From the NCBI GenBank assembly GCA_019787685.1, contig JAHNUO010000009.1, positions 682,001 to 746,000 of the forward strand: DNA of 64,000 bases, written 5' to 3'. Positions within the stretch are counted from its first letter, which is position 1; each line of letters opens with the position of its first letter. Positions 45,832 through 54,650 of the stretch are shown piece by piece. The DNA comes from Chiua virens (taxonomy: Eukaryota > Basidiomycota > Agaricomycetes > Boletales > Boletaceae). The translations under genes were made by a program, and so were the position numbers. The notes under the pieces were generated by a model. The model was not told where the DNA came from. It was given only the letters and a program-made list of their open reading frames with translations, and searched no databases.

Positions 45832-47407
45832 CAGTGGCTCAAACAACTGTCCCAATGTTTGCATGTTTTTCACTAAACATAACAAAATGCAGTAACCACT
45901 AAACCTTACCCAAATCTGTGGGTGTATGAAATATAGTGCTTACTCCTGGCTTTCTATTGGACCAAGGTCAAAGAATGTGAATAAGATTTGATGAAATGGC
46001 ATTCATTTCAAAATGATCACTCATTGGGACAGTTTTTTGACTTTATATAAATATAAGTATTTAGTATTTAGTATGACCTCCTTTGGCCTTAATAACTACT
46101 TCAAGCCTTCTATTCATGCTTTTAATCCATTTCTGATGCTATTCTGCACAAATATTCCCCCACTCCTCTGCTAACCTCTCCTATAAATGATAAACTCCTT
46201 AGGGGCACTTTTATACACTGAAAGTTATTGTTTCAGATGATTTCAGGTATGTTCAAAGGAAGTGAAGTATAGAGACTGTGCAGGCCAATCTAAAGATCCA
46301 ATTTCTTGATCTTTGACCCAGGTCTGAACTGTTTTAGAGGTATGCTTGGCATTATTATCTTATTGAAAAATGATCTCACCTTCTGAAATTTTAAATTTTT
46401 CAATGCTTTCCAGCAACCCCTGCTTTGAAATTGTCACATACTGCTCAGCATCCATCTTTCTGTACATCTCACTCTAAACTCCCACTCCATTCCATCCTAT
46501 ATAGGCCCATAGCCTCCCCTATGCCTGACTATACCTCTAGCAATCAACTACTCTCCTGCATTTTTCCACACATACTCTTGTTTATATGACCCAATCCTAT
46601 TGACTTTAGTCTTATTTAACTATACAACCCTTTTCCCACCCTCCACAGTCCAATGCTAGTATTTGAAAGCATAGGCCAATCATCTTTTTTTGTGACTCTT
46701 GAAGAGAAGAGGTTTTTGTTCTCTACTACAGCTTTCAAAGAGGCTTTCTTGAGGGTATTTCTGACTGTCTGAGGGTAGAGAGGAGTATCAATAATGATAT
46801 TGATAAGTATAGTGAGCTGAATAGCATTTTTGGCCTTGCCAGTAACGATCTGTTATACAATAGCCCTTTTGCTGGTAAATGAAAACTTTGAAGAGTGACC
46901 ACCAAGATATTTAGTTTTGTCTAGCTGGACTTCCTGAAGGACCCTAGACACTGTAGACTTGCCTAGACAAGTTTGAGAGGTTATTTTCCTGGAAGAGAGA
47001 TTCAGGAAAAGGAAGGAGACAGTATTTTCCCTTAAGAGCTTTCATAATGATGATAGGAAAGTTACTATGAAATGGTGGGGTTTATATGGTGCTAGCTGAT
47101 GATAGTTACATAAATAAAACATAATAGAACCATTATCAAATGTATGTAAGTACTTTACAACATGTTAGGGTCTAATATATGTAATCCAAACTTAAAGTCA
47201 AAGAACTGTCCCAATGAGTGATCATTTTGAAATGATTGCCATTTCATCAAATCTTATTCAAATCCTTTAACCCTTGGTCCAATAGAAAGCCAGGAGTAGG
47301 TACTATATTCCATATTCCCACATGTTTGGGTAAGGTTTAGTGGTTACCGCGTTTTATTGCGTTTAGTGAAAAACATGCAAACATTGGGACAGTTGTTTGA
47401 GCCACTG
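45832..47407 (-). mobile_element. Tc1/mariner element, inactive
   Basis: 1,576 bp flanked by TA dinucleotides (45,830-45,831 and 47,408-47,409). Terminal inverted repeats are unusually long, about 203 bp each (45,832-46,034 and 47,205-47,407), starting CAGTGGCTCAAACAACTGTC. The minus strand carries a decayed Tc1-type transposase. Readable parts are LKAVVENKN, a GSYKQEYVWKN segment, DNNAKHTSKTVQTWV (around the second catalytic Asp) and LDWPAQS followed by FEHTWNHLK (region of the final Glu). Several stops are present, including one just before the DNNAKHTS motif. Confidence 0.88.
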
Positions 47408-47468
47408 TATCAACACATATGCTCACCTCACTGTGCATGCCATCCAAAAGGCAAGGGACACCAGGCAA

Positions 47469-48215
47469 CTGCATGGGTATAGCTGATCCACATGGGTCAT
47501 GGGTTAGGTATAATGTGGGTATGGGTGTGGGTTGGACTTTGGATACCCATACCCATACCTACCACATGGATATGGTGGGTATTTTATGGATATCAGAAGG
47601 CAGCCAAAAAAAAAAAGTTATACAGTAAATATATATATAAGTATCCAAAAGTTAGCAAAGTTAGTATAAAATTAAGTGTAATAAAGTCTTTGTGATATAC
47701 TAATACTCCTAATTCTAGCCCTTCAATATCTCTTAATAGTTCGTGACTGACCTTTTGAACTGACATGTCATCAAGAAATACTTATATTGTGCCTGTTTCT
47801 ACTTGTAGGCCAATCATCATGATTTAAGGACCATTCAGTAACCCTAAGGATGTAGGACAATCCATCCTTGTATGGCTAAGCATGACTCCTACATTATCAA
47901 TGATACTATAATCAATGACATAGATAAAAGATTTAGAGGTATCAGTATGACATGTCATTTTAAAATGCTTATATCTCATTCATTTCAGGGTGGATTCCTT
48001 TGGCCTAAGTGCTCATATGTAACTATGTGTCAATGCTACATTCCATATCTATATTACTAAACCTGATTCTCATGTCAAAAACCAAGTTGGAAAGTTTCAA
48101 AAAGTGTAGACTTCAAAATGCTACTTAGGTGTGGGTAATGGGTATGGGTATCATTTTGGTGGGTATGGGTATGGGTAAGACCACAGATACCCATGGGTAT
48201 ACCCATGCAGATCCC
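47469..48215. repeat. inverted-repeat element rich in GGGTAT motifs
   Basis: The ends read CTGCATGGGTAT and, inverted, CTGCATGGGTATACCC. Inside, two clusters (47,507-47,585 and 48,125-48,210) of alternating GGGTAT and ATACCC words can form long hairpins. It looks like a MITE, but I find no clear target-site duplication. No coding capacity. Confidence 0.5.
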
Positions 48216-48469
48216 TAGGGGATGCTTAGTATCCAGAGTAGAAATATCATATGAAAGCCCATAGATGTCATCTGGCATATTGAGCAGGGTGAGGAAATTG
48301 TTCATTGGGACCACTAGAACTTGAGCCATGATGGTGTTAGGTCATGAATACACAATTCCCTGCCTCACTGACCAAATATATCTCCATAGCCTGAGGAATT
48401 GTTGTTGAAAAGGACATTCATCCTCACACCATCCCTATGAGATACTGCCCACCTGAAAGGAATGGTCAT

Positions 48470-49170
48470 TGTTACAATTTCTTTCTTTCGCTTCACTCAT
48501 ACTACTTCTCTACACTCGATACCTAGGTATCCTCATACGTTCATCTGTACTCGCTTCACTTTCACCTTACATAACCAGCATCAGTGTTACCCACATGCTT
48601 ACTCATTTTATTCTCGTCATCTTCCAATGGCATTGCCTTTACTCATTTCATTCTCGTCATTGTCCGATGGCTTCGTCATTTCATCTTCATCATTGTCTGT
48701 TGCCTTCACATCGTATGATTCCCCCTTTTGGCCTTTATCTCTTCCACTCTTCTTGGCCACCCCTTTTGGACACTTGGTCCGTGCACGATTCTCATAGTAT
48801 AAATACCTCACAGTGTTACTCCTGTACCCCAGTCTTGATCTCTGCAATCTAGCTGAGTATCACTGCTCCACTTGCCTCTAAGTGCTTGTGACCACTTGAC
48901 CGGACTACTCCTAGTCCTACTTGAACACTCGGACTCATCATAGTCAACCCTCAACCCTCAACTGTCCCTCAGGTATAGATTCCCAAAAGGACAACTCTCA
49001 GCAACACCTGAGTTTTCACTCGTCTCTCTGGTAGCAACCTGCTGACCAGAAACCCTCATTCGACTCTTCAGCGCACCACATATCAAGTGGTGGTTGTTTG
49101 AGTTATTGCAGCCACTTGGTACTTAGTGCTTTTGTGGCTATGCTAGGTCCTATCCGGAACTATTGTAACA
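48470..49170 (+). mobile_element. solo LTR, family 1
   Basis: TGTTACAATTTC...ATTGTAACA, 701 bp, flanked by GTCAT (48,465-48,469 and 49,171-49,175). It keeps TATAAATACC near 48,799 and the downstream AGTCTTGATCT primer element. CpG sites of the young copy are mostly TG or CA here. Confidence 0.9.
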
Positions 49171-49299
49171 GTCATCTCTGAATCTGCTCACCTGATCTGG
49201 GTCTTCCAATGCAAACAGGTTACTATTAAAAGGCATGCCTCACTCTACCACAGCAGTCACCTCACAATGGCTTCACTTCATAGCATCTGGTCTTGACTC

Positions 49300-49610
49300 T
49301 ACCACTAGATTTGCCTACCAACCCTGGGTAGCATAGTGAAGGGTGCACATAAGAGGATTTTTTCTCAGACCAGAGTTCCTTGTGATCTGCCTTAATGACC
49401 ATGTCACAGGGACTAGACTTGTCAATTGCTATGTAATAATAAGGCTACAATCACCAACTCAAATCAACAATGAACTTGAAAGTGGTATGGCATGGGGTAC
49501 CAACCCTAGGCAGTATAGTGGAGGGTGCACATAAGAGGATTTTTTCTCAGACCAGAGTTCCTTGTGACCTCTGTCTTAATGACCATGTCATAAGGACTAG
49601 ACTGAAAATC
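49300..49610. repeat. diverged direct repeat
   Basis: About 105 bp beginning near AGGGTGCACATAAGAGG is present twice, at about 49,330-49,415 and 49,518-49,605, about 190 bp apart, in non-coding CpG-poor DNA. Confidence 0.7.
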
Positions 49611-50393
49611 CCCATCATGATATCTATCATCCACATTGAATATGAGCTAGTCCTGCATTAAAAGTCTTTCAAGTATTGCTGTTGTGCAATTAGTCTCTAT
49701 GAGAGAGATGTATCTCTGGATCATGTAACAAGGTTCTCAGATGCTTCACAGCACCACCTTCCTGAATATGCTGATCATTGGGTCATTTTTCCAAGGGACC
49801 AACACCAGTAGCAACTGCAGCATTGAGAAACACACAAAACTGGTCAGATTGTCCAGCTAGTTGTATTGCATCATGTTCTACTGCATCAGCTTCATAGTAA
49901 TGGTGCTGCCAGGTACTCAAGGTGTTTAATTGACATTGTTTGCCCTTGCAGTACTTGTAGCAAGTACACCAGAACTCTTTGGTCGAGTGCATACCCAGAC
50001 AAGGAGGCAGGCATGGTATGAGCAATACTTAGACTTACTGTACATTGGATCAGTGACTTGTTCAACAAGATGGATTGAATGATACACTGAGATTACAAGG
50101 AGGTGGGATGGAACAGTATCTATGTGCAGGTAGGGAGAGTCAATCACATAGCCATACTTGCCAATACATACAAATAATAGTTGCTACTTAGATATGACTG
50201 CATTCTCCTAGCTGCACATATGTATGGTTATTTCTCACTGGGACTCAGGTCCTCCAACCAAGTACAACCCAATTGGCAGCTAGAAGATACAGAGATGGTA
50301 AAGATACCAATGAATCTTCTTGTCAATCCATGATATCACTGATGGTCAACACAATGTTTAGCTCAGTTCAATGACTCTTTGCTCTGCCTTAAG
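49611..50393 (-). mobile_element. possible N-terminal transposon ORF remnant
   Basis: A minus-strand frame (50,025-49,783) contains a Cys/His stretch (CTCYKYCKGKQC...TWQHHY) that loosely resembles the N-terminal zinc-finger of agaricomycete DNA-transposon ORFs. The rest is decayed. Weak assignment. Confidence 0.3.
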
Positions 50394-50949
50394 TGTTATG
50401 ATAGTTCTGGGTAGGACCTAGCATAGCCACAAAAGCACTAAGTATCAAGTGGCTGCAATAACTCAAACAACCACTACTTGGTATGTGGAGCACTAAGTGT
50501 TAAGTGGCTGTGATAACTCAAACAACCACTACTTGGTATGTGGTGCGCCAAAAGAGTTCAAGGAGGGTTACTGGTCAGCAGGTTGCTACCAGTGAGACAA
50601 GGTAGAACTTAGATGTTGCTGAGAGCGTTTTGTTGGGAATCTATACCCAAAGGACCAAGTCTCTTTCCCTTGTGATTGGGATAGTTTAAGAAGCTGGTTA
50701 TTGGTCACAGTAATGAGAGGATGACTTAGGTCAAGTCCAAGGAGGAGCAGTGATACTCAGCTAGATTGTGGAGATCAAGACTAGGGTACAGGGGTATCGC
50801 TGCACGGTATTTATATGTAGGGAATTGTGCATGGACCAAGTGTCCAAAAGGGTGACTGTGAAGAGCAGAACCAATCATAAATGGTCAAAAGGAATTGTGC
50901 AATGCAAAAGCAATGGACAATGACAAAAGGAAAATGAGTAAGTGCGATG
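50394..50949 (-). mobile_element. family 1 LTR fragment, split by element B
   Basis: The plus strand starts TGTTATGATAGTTCTGG, the inverse of the family 1 3' end. It contains a duplication of about 63 bp (the ACTCAAACAACCACTACTTGG block occurs twice). It stops at 50,949 where element B begins; the rest should lie beyond the window's right end. Confidence 0.8.
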
Positions 50950-51504
50950 TGTTAGAGACCATGTGACTCAGAGGTAGCCAACTCCGGATCTCCGGAGTTG
51001 TAGCATTGGACGGGACTTGGCTTCACTGTATGTGGTGCACCCTTGTCACAGTCTGTCCCTATATTTCAGACATACGGAGAATGGAGGTAGATATATGACT
51101 CAACACATGAAGTGGAGTCGAGCGGAGTAAAGACCGTCAAGGTCTTACAGAGTGTTCGGAGTGAGTCGTACAAATAAACTAATATTCAGACTAAGGGTAC
51201 ACGGTCGGGGTACTACAGTTTATATACTCGGAGTGGAATGGAGATTAGTAACAGAGTTGGTAAGAACTGAGTAAGACGGAAGATTGGGAAACTACATAGC
51301 CAGAGGTAAGTCGGGTACTGAGAAAGCCGGAGCTGTGCTCGTAAGCGAGACACAGGTTATGTACTAAAATAAAAGAGGAAACATATATATGTAACGGAGG
51401 TCCAGGATCACAGAGTTGTGTCCTGAGGGTGATCAACCTGGAGTTATGGTCTAAGAGGTATGGAGTTGTATCCAGAGGAATGGAGAATGGAGTGGTATAT
51501 GACA
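50950..51504 (-). repeat. 3' LTR of element B
   Basis: Read on the minus strand: TGTCATATAC...CTCTAACA, 555 bp. It contains TATATAAAC (51,226-51,218) and, 34 nt downstream, AGTCTGAATAT (51,192-51,182). Confidence 0.8.
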
Positions 51505-51517
51505 GTATCCCCCTTTT
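51505..51517 (-). promoter_or_regulatory. polypurine tract of element B
   Basis: Minus-strand AAAAGGGGGATAC lies directly before the 3' LTR, the expected place for plus-strand DNA priming. A similar minus-strand AGAGGGGGATA occurs at about 60,558-60,568, beyond the antisense ORF. Confidence 0.7.
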
Positions 51518-51693
51518 AGGCCTGAACCCTTTTAGGCCTTTAGTGAGGAACAATAGTCAAGTGGAGTCAAAGCACGAACAAAGCGCGGGTGGAGGTGACG
51601 GATGTGTGGAGTTTGAATTCAGAGTGTGGGTGACGTGGTCTGTATATAAGTCCAGTGGATGGCTGTTTCATTCCTTAACCATTAATTCCAACC

Positions 51694-52523
51694 ATGTCCG
51701 ATATCAGCAACATCAAGGAGTGGGATGACGTGCATCTCAAGGAATGCGATGATGACAGCAACGAGCTGTTTGACGCAAAGGTGACGGAGCGGCGACGATG
51801 GATGAAGGTGTGGAGAGAAGCAGAGGAGCAGAGGAAGGCAGAGGAAGCTGAGGAGGCACGCAAGGCTGAAGAGGCGAGGCGCGAGGCAGAGGAGGCAGAG
51901 ACAGCGAGGAGGGCTGTGGAGGAGCAGAGGAAAGCGGAGGAGCACGAGGCGTGAGAGGTCGAGGAGGCCAAGAAAAGTGTAAGTGGTTCACAATGTCTGG
52001 CTTCCGGAGCTGACGGAGTTACTAGGCTGAGGAGGTCTGTGCAGAGCAGAGTGCTCCCAAGGAGAAGGGCAAGGAGAAGGAGAAGGCGTGAGGGTCGGAG
52101 TGGGAGGCATGCACTAGGTGCAAGGACTGAGGCCTGGAGTGCATACTGGGCACGGGGAGGAAGTCAATGGCTTGCGAGCTTTGTCGAGACGCCAAGGTGA
52201 AGTGCAAGAGGCCTGGAGAGGAGGTGATGGAGAAGAAGGTGCGCCAGAGGAAACGGGTGGAGGAAACGGAGGAGGTGCCGAAGTCGAAGAAGAAGGACGG
52301 GTGGAGGAAACGGAGGAGGTGCCGAAGTCGAAGAAGAAGGACGGGTGGAGGAAACGGAGGAGGTGCCGAAGTCGAAGAAGAAGGCGAGGACTGAGTCATC
52401 GTCCGCTGGTCCGAGCGGGGCTCAGGTCTCGTCTCTCCCAGAGACATTCGTGCAGGTGGCGGAGTTGTGGGTGGGGGTTGCAAAGCAGATGACAGAGGCC
52501 GTAAGGGATCTCCAAGCGGCAAT
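51694..52523 (+). pseudogene. antisense ORF of element B: coiled coil plus Zn2Cys6-like domain, 5' part
   Basis: ATG at 51,694 opens a Glu/Ala/Arg-rich coiled coil (AEEARKAEEARREAEEAE type). A 47-nt GT-AG intron (51,979-52,025) follows. The second exon has a C-x2-C-x6-C-x10-C-x2-C-x6-C pattern (CTRCKD, GLEC, ACELCRDAKVKC; about 52,111-52,210), matching the spacing of fungal Zn2Cys6 binuclear clusters. Next come Lys-rich KSKKK sequence and a region ending VRDLQAA at the insertion. There are three in-frame TGA codons (after KAEEHEA, after EKEKA, and inside the cysteine motif), each explicable as CGA to TGA. The 44-bp tandem repeat at 52,255-52,388 also shifts the frame. The ORF runs antisense to element B. 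Confidence 0.65.
52255..52388 (+). repeat. 44-bp tandem repeat, three copies
   Basis: Unit CGGGTGGAGGAAACGGAGGA... of 44 bp is repeated three times with almost no differences. 44 is not divisible by three, so each unit is read in a new frame (VEETEEVPKSKKK, then RKRRRCRSRRRR, then GNGGGAEVEEEG). Reduction to one unit would restore one frame across the antisense ORF. Confidence 0.9.
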
Positions 52524-53250
52524 TGTTACGATTTCTTTCTTTTCTTTGTTTCACTTGTACTACTTTGCTTCACTCGATACCTAGGTATCTTCGTACGCTC
52601 ATCCGTACGCGTTCATCCTTACGTAACCTCATCGGCCTTACCCGATGCTTACTCTTTTCTTTCTCGTCATCATCCGATGGCATCGCGCTTACTCATTCCA
52701 TTCTCGTCATCCTCCGATGGCTTCGCATTTGTCATTTCACTTTCGTCATCGTCCGCTGCCATCGCATCGTACGATTTCCCCTTTTGATTACTGCGCACTC
52801 CTTTCGGCCCTTTCGCCCTTCCGCTCTTCTGGCCACCCTCTTTTAGTTATTTGGTCCGTGCGCAGTTCAGTAGTATAAATACCTCGCAGCAATACTCCTG
52901 TACACTAGTCTTGATCTCCGCAATCTAGCTGAGTATCTCTGCTCCACTCGGATCCTTCCCTGTGACCTCTTGACCTGGGACTTCTCTCGTCGTCCCTTGA
53001 CCAAACACTCGAACCCTCAACAGGGTACCCTTGACCCACGACCGTCCCTCGGGTATAGATTCCCAACCGGACAGTTCTCAGCAACGCCTGAGTCCTCACT
53101 CGTCTCTCTGGTAGCCACCCGCTGACCAGAACTCCTTGTTCAACTCTTCAGCGCACCACATACCAAGTGGTGGTTGTTTGAGTTATCGCAGCCACTTGGT
53201 ACTTGGCGCTTTTGCGGCTACGCTAGGTCCTACCCGGAACTACCGTAACA
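52524..53250 (+). repeat. 5' LTR of Ty3/gypsy element
   Basis: TGTTACGATT...ACCGTAACA. TATAAAT at 52,874-52,880. The predicted transcript start is the AGTCTTGATCT at 52,907-52,917. Confidence 0.95.
52874..52917 (+). promoter_or_regulatory. LTR promoter: TATA box and self-primer transcript start
   Basis: TATAAAT lies 33 nt upstream of AGTCTTGATCT. That 11-mer is exactly complementary to the sequence at 53,253-53,263 just after the LTR, as in Tf1-type elements, where the first 11 nt of the mRNA fold back to prime reverse transcription. The U3/R border is therefore inferred at 52,907. Confidence 0.75.
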
Positions 53251-53252
53251 TA

Positions 53253-53263
53253 AGATCAAGACT
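53253..53263 (+). other. primer binding site (self-priming)
   Basis: AGATCAAGACT starts two bases after the LTR end and is the exact reverse complement of the LTR 11-mer at 52,907-52,917. It does not resemble a tRNA 3' end. Confidence 0.75.
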
Positions 53264-53331
53264 GCTCTCACAGCCTGCCTTCGTGCAGATAGCTGCCCAC
53301 CATTGCTGGACGACCTCCCACCCGTCCACTC

Positions 53332-54573
53332 TTGAACCCAGCTTGGAACCTCCGAGCCTCCCACACCCCGACGTCTGATTTATCTGACGATAACCCTGAA
53401 CCCTTGACTCCACCTTCTGAACCTCAGGAGGAAGATCTCGACATCAACGTCGAAACCCTTGACCCTCGAGACGAGATCGAGCAACTAGCCGACCGTCTTA
53501 CCTCGAACCTTGAAATCCCCACCCTAGCCACCTTCGCGTCCCCAACGACCCCACGAAGGCCCAACCCCGGACCATCATCCATCCGGAATCCTAGACCCTC
53601 TGTCATCCCAACTCTTGGACAACCCTTGAACAACCCTCCCACCTCGTCTAGCAACATGACTAGCAAGGCAGTCGAGCTTCGCCTCGGAAAACCCTCCTCC
53701 TTTGACGGTTCCTTCGACCGTGCCATACCTTGGCTAAACAATGTCGCCACCTACCTCTTCGTCAACGACTCCATCTACGACACGGACAACAAACGCGTCG
53801 CCTTTGCCCTCTCCTTCATGACCGAGGGATCGGCCAAGACCTGGGCCGATACCTTCCGAGCTAAGTCCATTCCCCTTCGGTCCTTCGGGACCTGGACAGA
53901 TTGGCAGACGGAGTTCCGAAAGGACTTCGAACACCACGACACCAAGGGCAACGCAATCGCCTGGCTCTCCACCACCCGCGTCACCAAGAACGAAGACGTC
54001 CCCTCCTATATCTCCTCCTTCCGCAACAAGGTCACCACCGCGGGCCTCATCAGCTCCGACTCCGTCCTTATCAACTTCTTCGCGGCCGGCCTTCCCTCTT
54101 CCCTCATGAGGCGCATCCAGGGCATGGACACGGTCCCTACCACAATCGACAAGTGGTATACCCAAGCCGTGCATTTCAAAACCCAATGGGAGCGCGCCGA
54201 CGAGATCGCCCGTCGAAACAAGAAGCCCGCCGCCGCCGTCCTCTTCCACGACAACACCCCTTGCAAGAAGGAGCGAGACCCTGACGCCATGGACGTGGAC
54301 GCCATCAACGTCCCTCCCAAGATGACCGAAGCAGAGCGCAAGCGATGCTTCGACAAGAACCTCTGCTTCCGGTGCCGCCAACCCGGCCATTGCACCACTT
54401 CTTGCCCGGTCTTCGCGACCAAAACCTCGACCCCCACCGCGGCTTCTCCAAAGAAGGTGCGGAAGACCCAACCAAAACCAGAACCCGTGCCTTCTCTCAC
54501 GGAGATAGACGACGATGAGGAAGAAGACGCCATGAGCGTCAACAAGGTGACCACTCCGGTCACGGGTTTTTAA
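53332..54573 (+). CDS. gag: Gag polyprotein of Ty3/gypsy element
   Basis: 413 residues. The acidic/Pro-rich N-terminus is followed by a capsid-like helical region (about 120-310: FDGSFDRAIPWLNNVATYLF, LSFMTEGSAKTW, WQTEFRKDFEH, YISSFRNKV). The zinc knuckle CFRCRQPGHCTTSC fits CX2CX4HX4C (residues about 345-358), and an acidic DDDEEEDAMSVN end precedes the stop TAA at 54,571. It packages element RNA in the virus-like particle. An internal ATG at 53,656 would remove the Pro-rich leader, so the true start is uncertain. Pol follows in the -1 frame through the slippery site at 54,564. Confidence 0.93.
   Translation: MNPAWNLRASHTPTSDLSDDNPEPLTPPSEPQEEDLDINVETLDPRDEIEQLADRLTSNLEIPTLATFASPTTPRRPNPGPSSIRNPRPSVIPTLGQPLNNPPTSSSNMTSKAVELRLGKPSSFDGSFDRAIPWLNNVATYLFVNDSIYDTDNKRVAFALSFMTEGSAKTWADTFRAKSIPLRSFGTWTDWQTEFRKDFEHHDTKGNAIAWLSTTRVTKNEDVPSYISSFRNKVTTAGLISSDSVLINFFAAGLPSSLMRRIQGMDTVPTTIDKWYTQAVHFKTQWERADEIARRNKKPAAAVLFHDNTPCKKERDPDAMDVDAINVPPKMTEAERKRCFDKNLCFRCRQPGHCTTSCPVFATKTSTPTAASPKKVRKTQPKPEPVPSLTEIDDDEEEDAMSVNKVTTPVTGF
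54564..54570 (+). promoter_or_regulatory. putative -1 ribosomal frameshift site
   Basis: The heptamer G GGT TTT, read in the gag frame, fits the X XXY YYZ slippery pattern and lies immediately before the gag stop TAA. Slipping back one base continues TTA AGG AGG without a stop into the pol frame. A downstream pseudoknot was not modelled. Confidence 0.65.
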
Positions 54574-54650
54574 GGAGGAAGACCGATTCGACGCCGGTAT
54601 CTTCCCATTCTCGTACCCATGTACTAGTAGCTGAGCTTTCTTCCCAATCT

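Noticed and set aside
47469..48215. CRISPR-like or telomeric array
   Set aside because: The GGGTAT words are irregular, inverted and lack spacers; the context is eukaryotic.
51675..51991. Ser/Leu-rich minus-strand frames opposite the antisense ORF
   Set aside because: Low-complexity shadows of the Glu/Ala-rich coiled-coil sequence.
53734..54471. Long minus-strand ORF opposite gag (245 codons)
   Set aside because: Shadow of the GC-rich gag coding strand; no independent motif.
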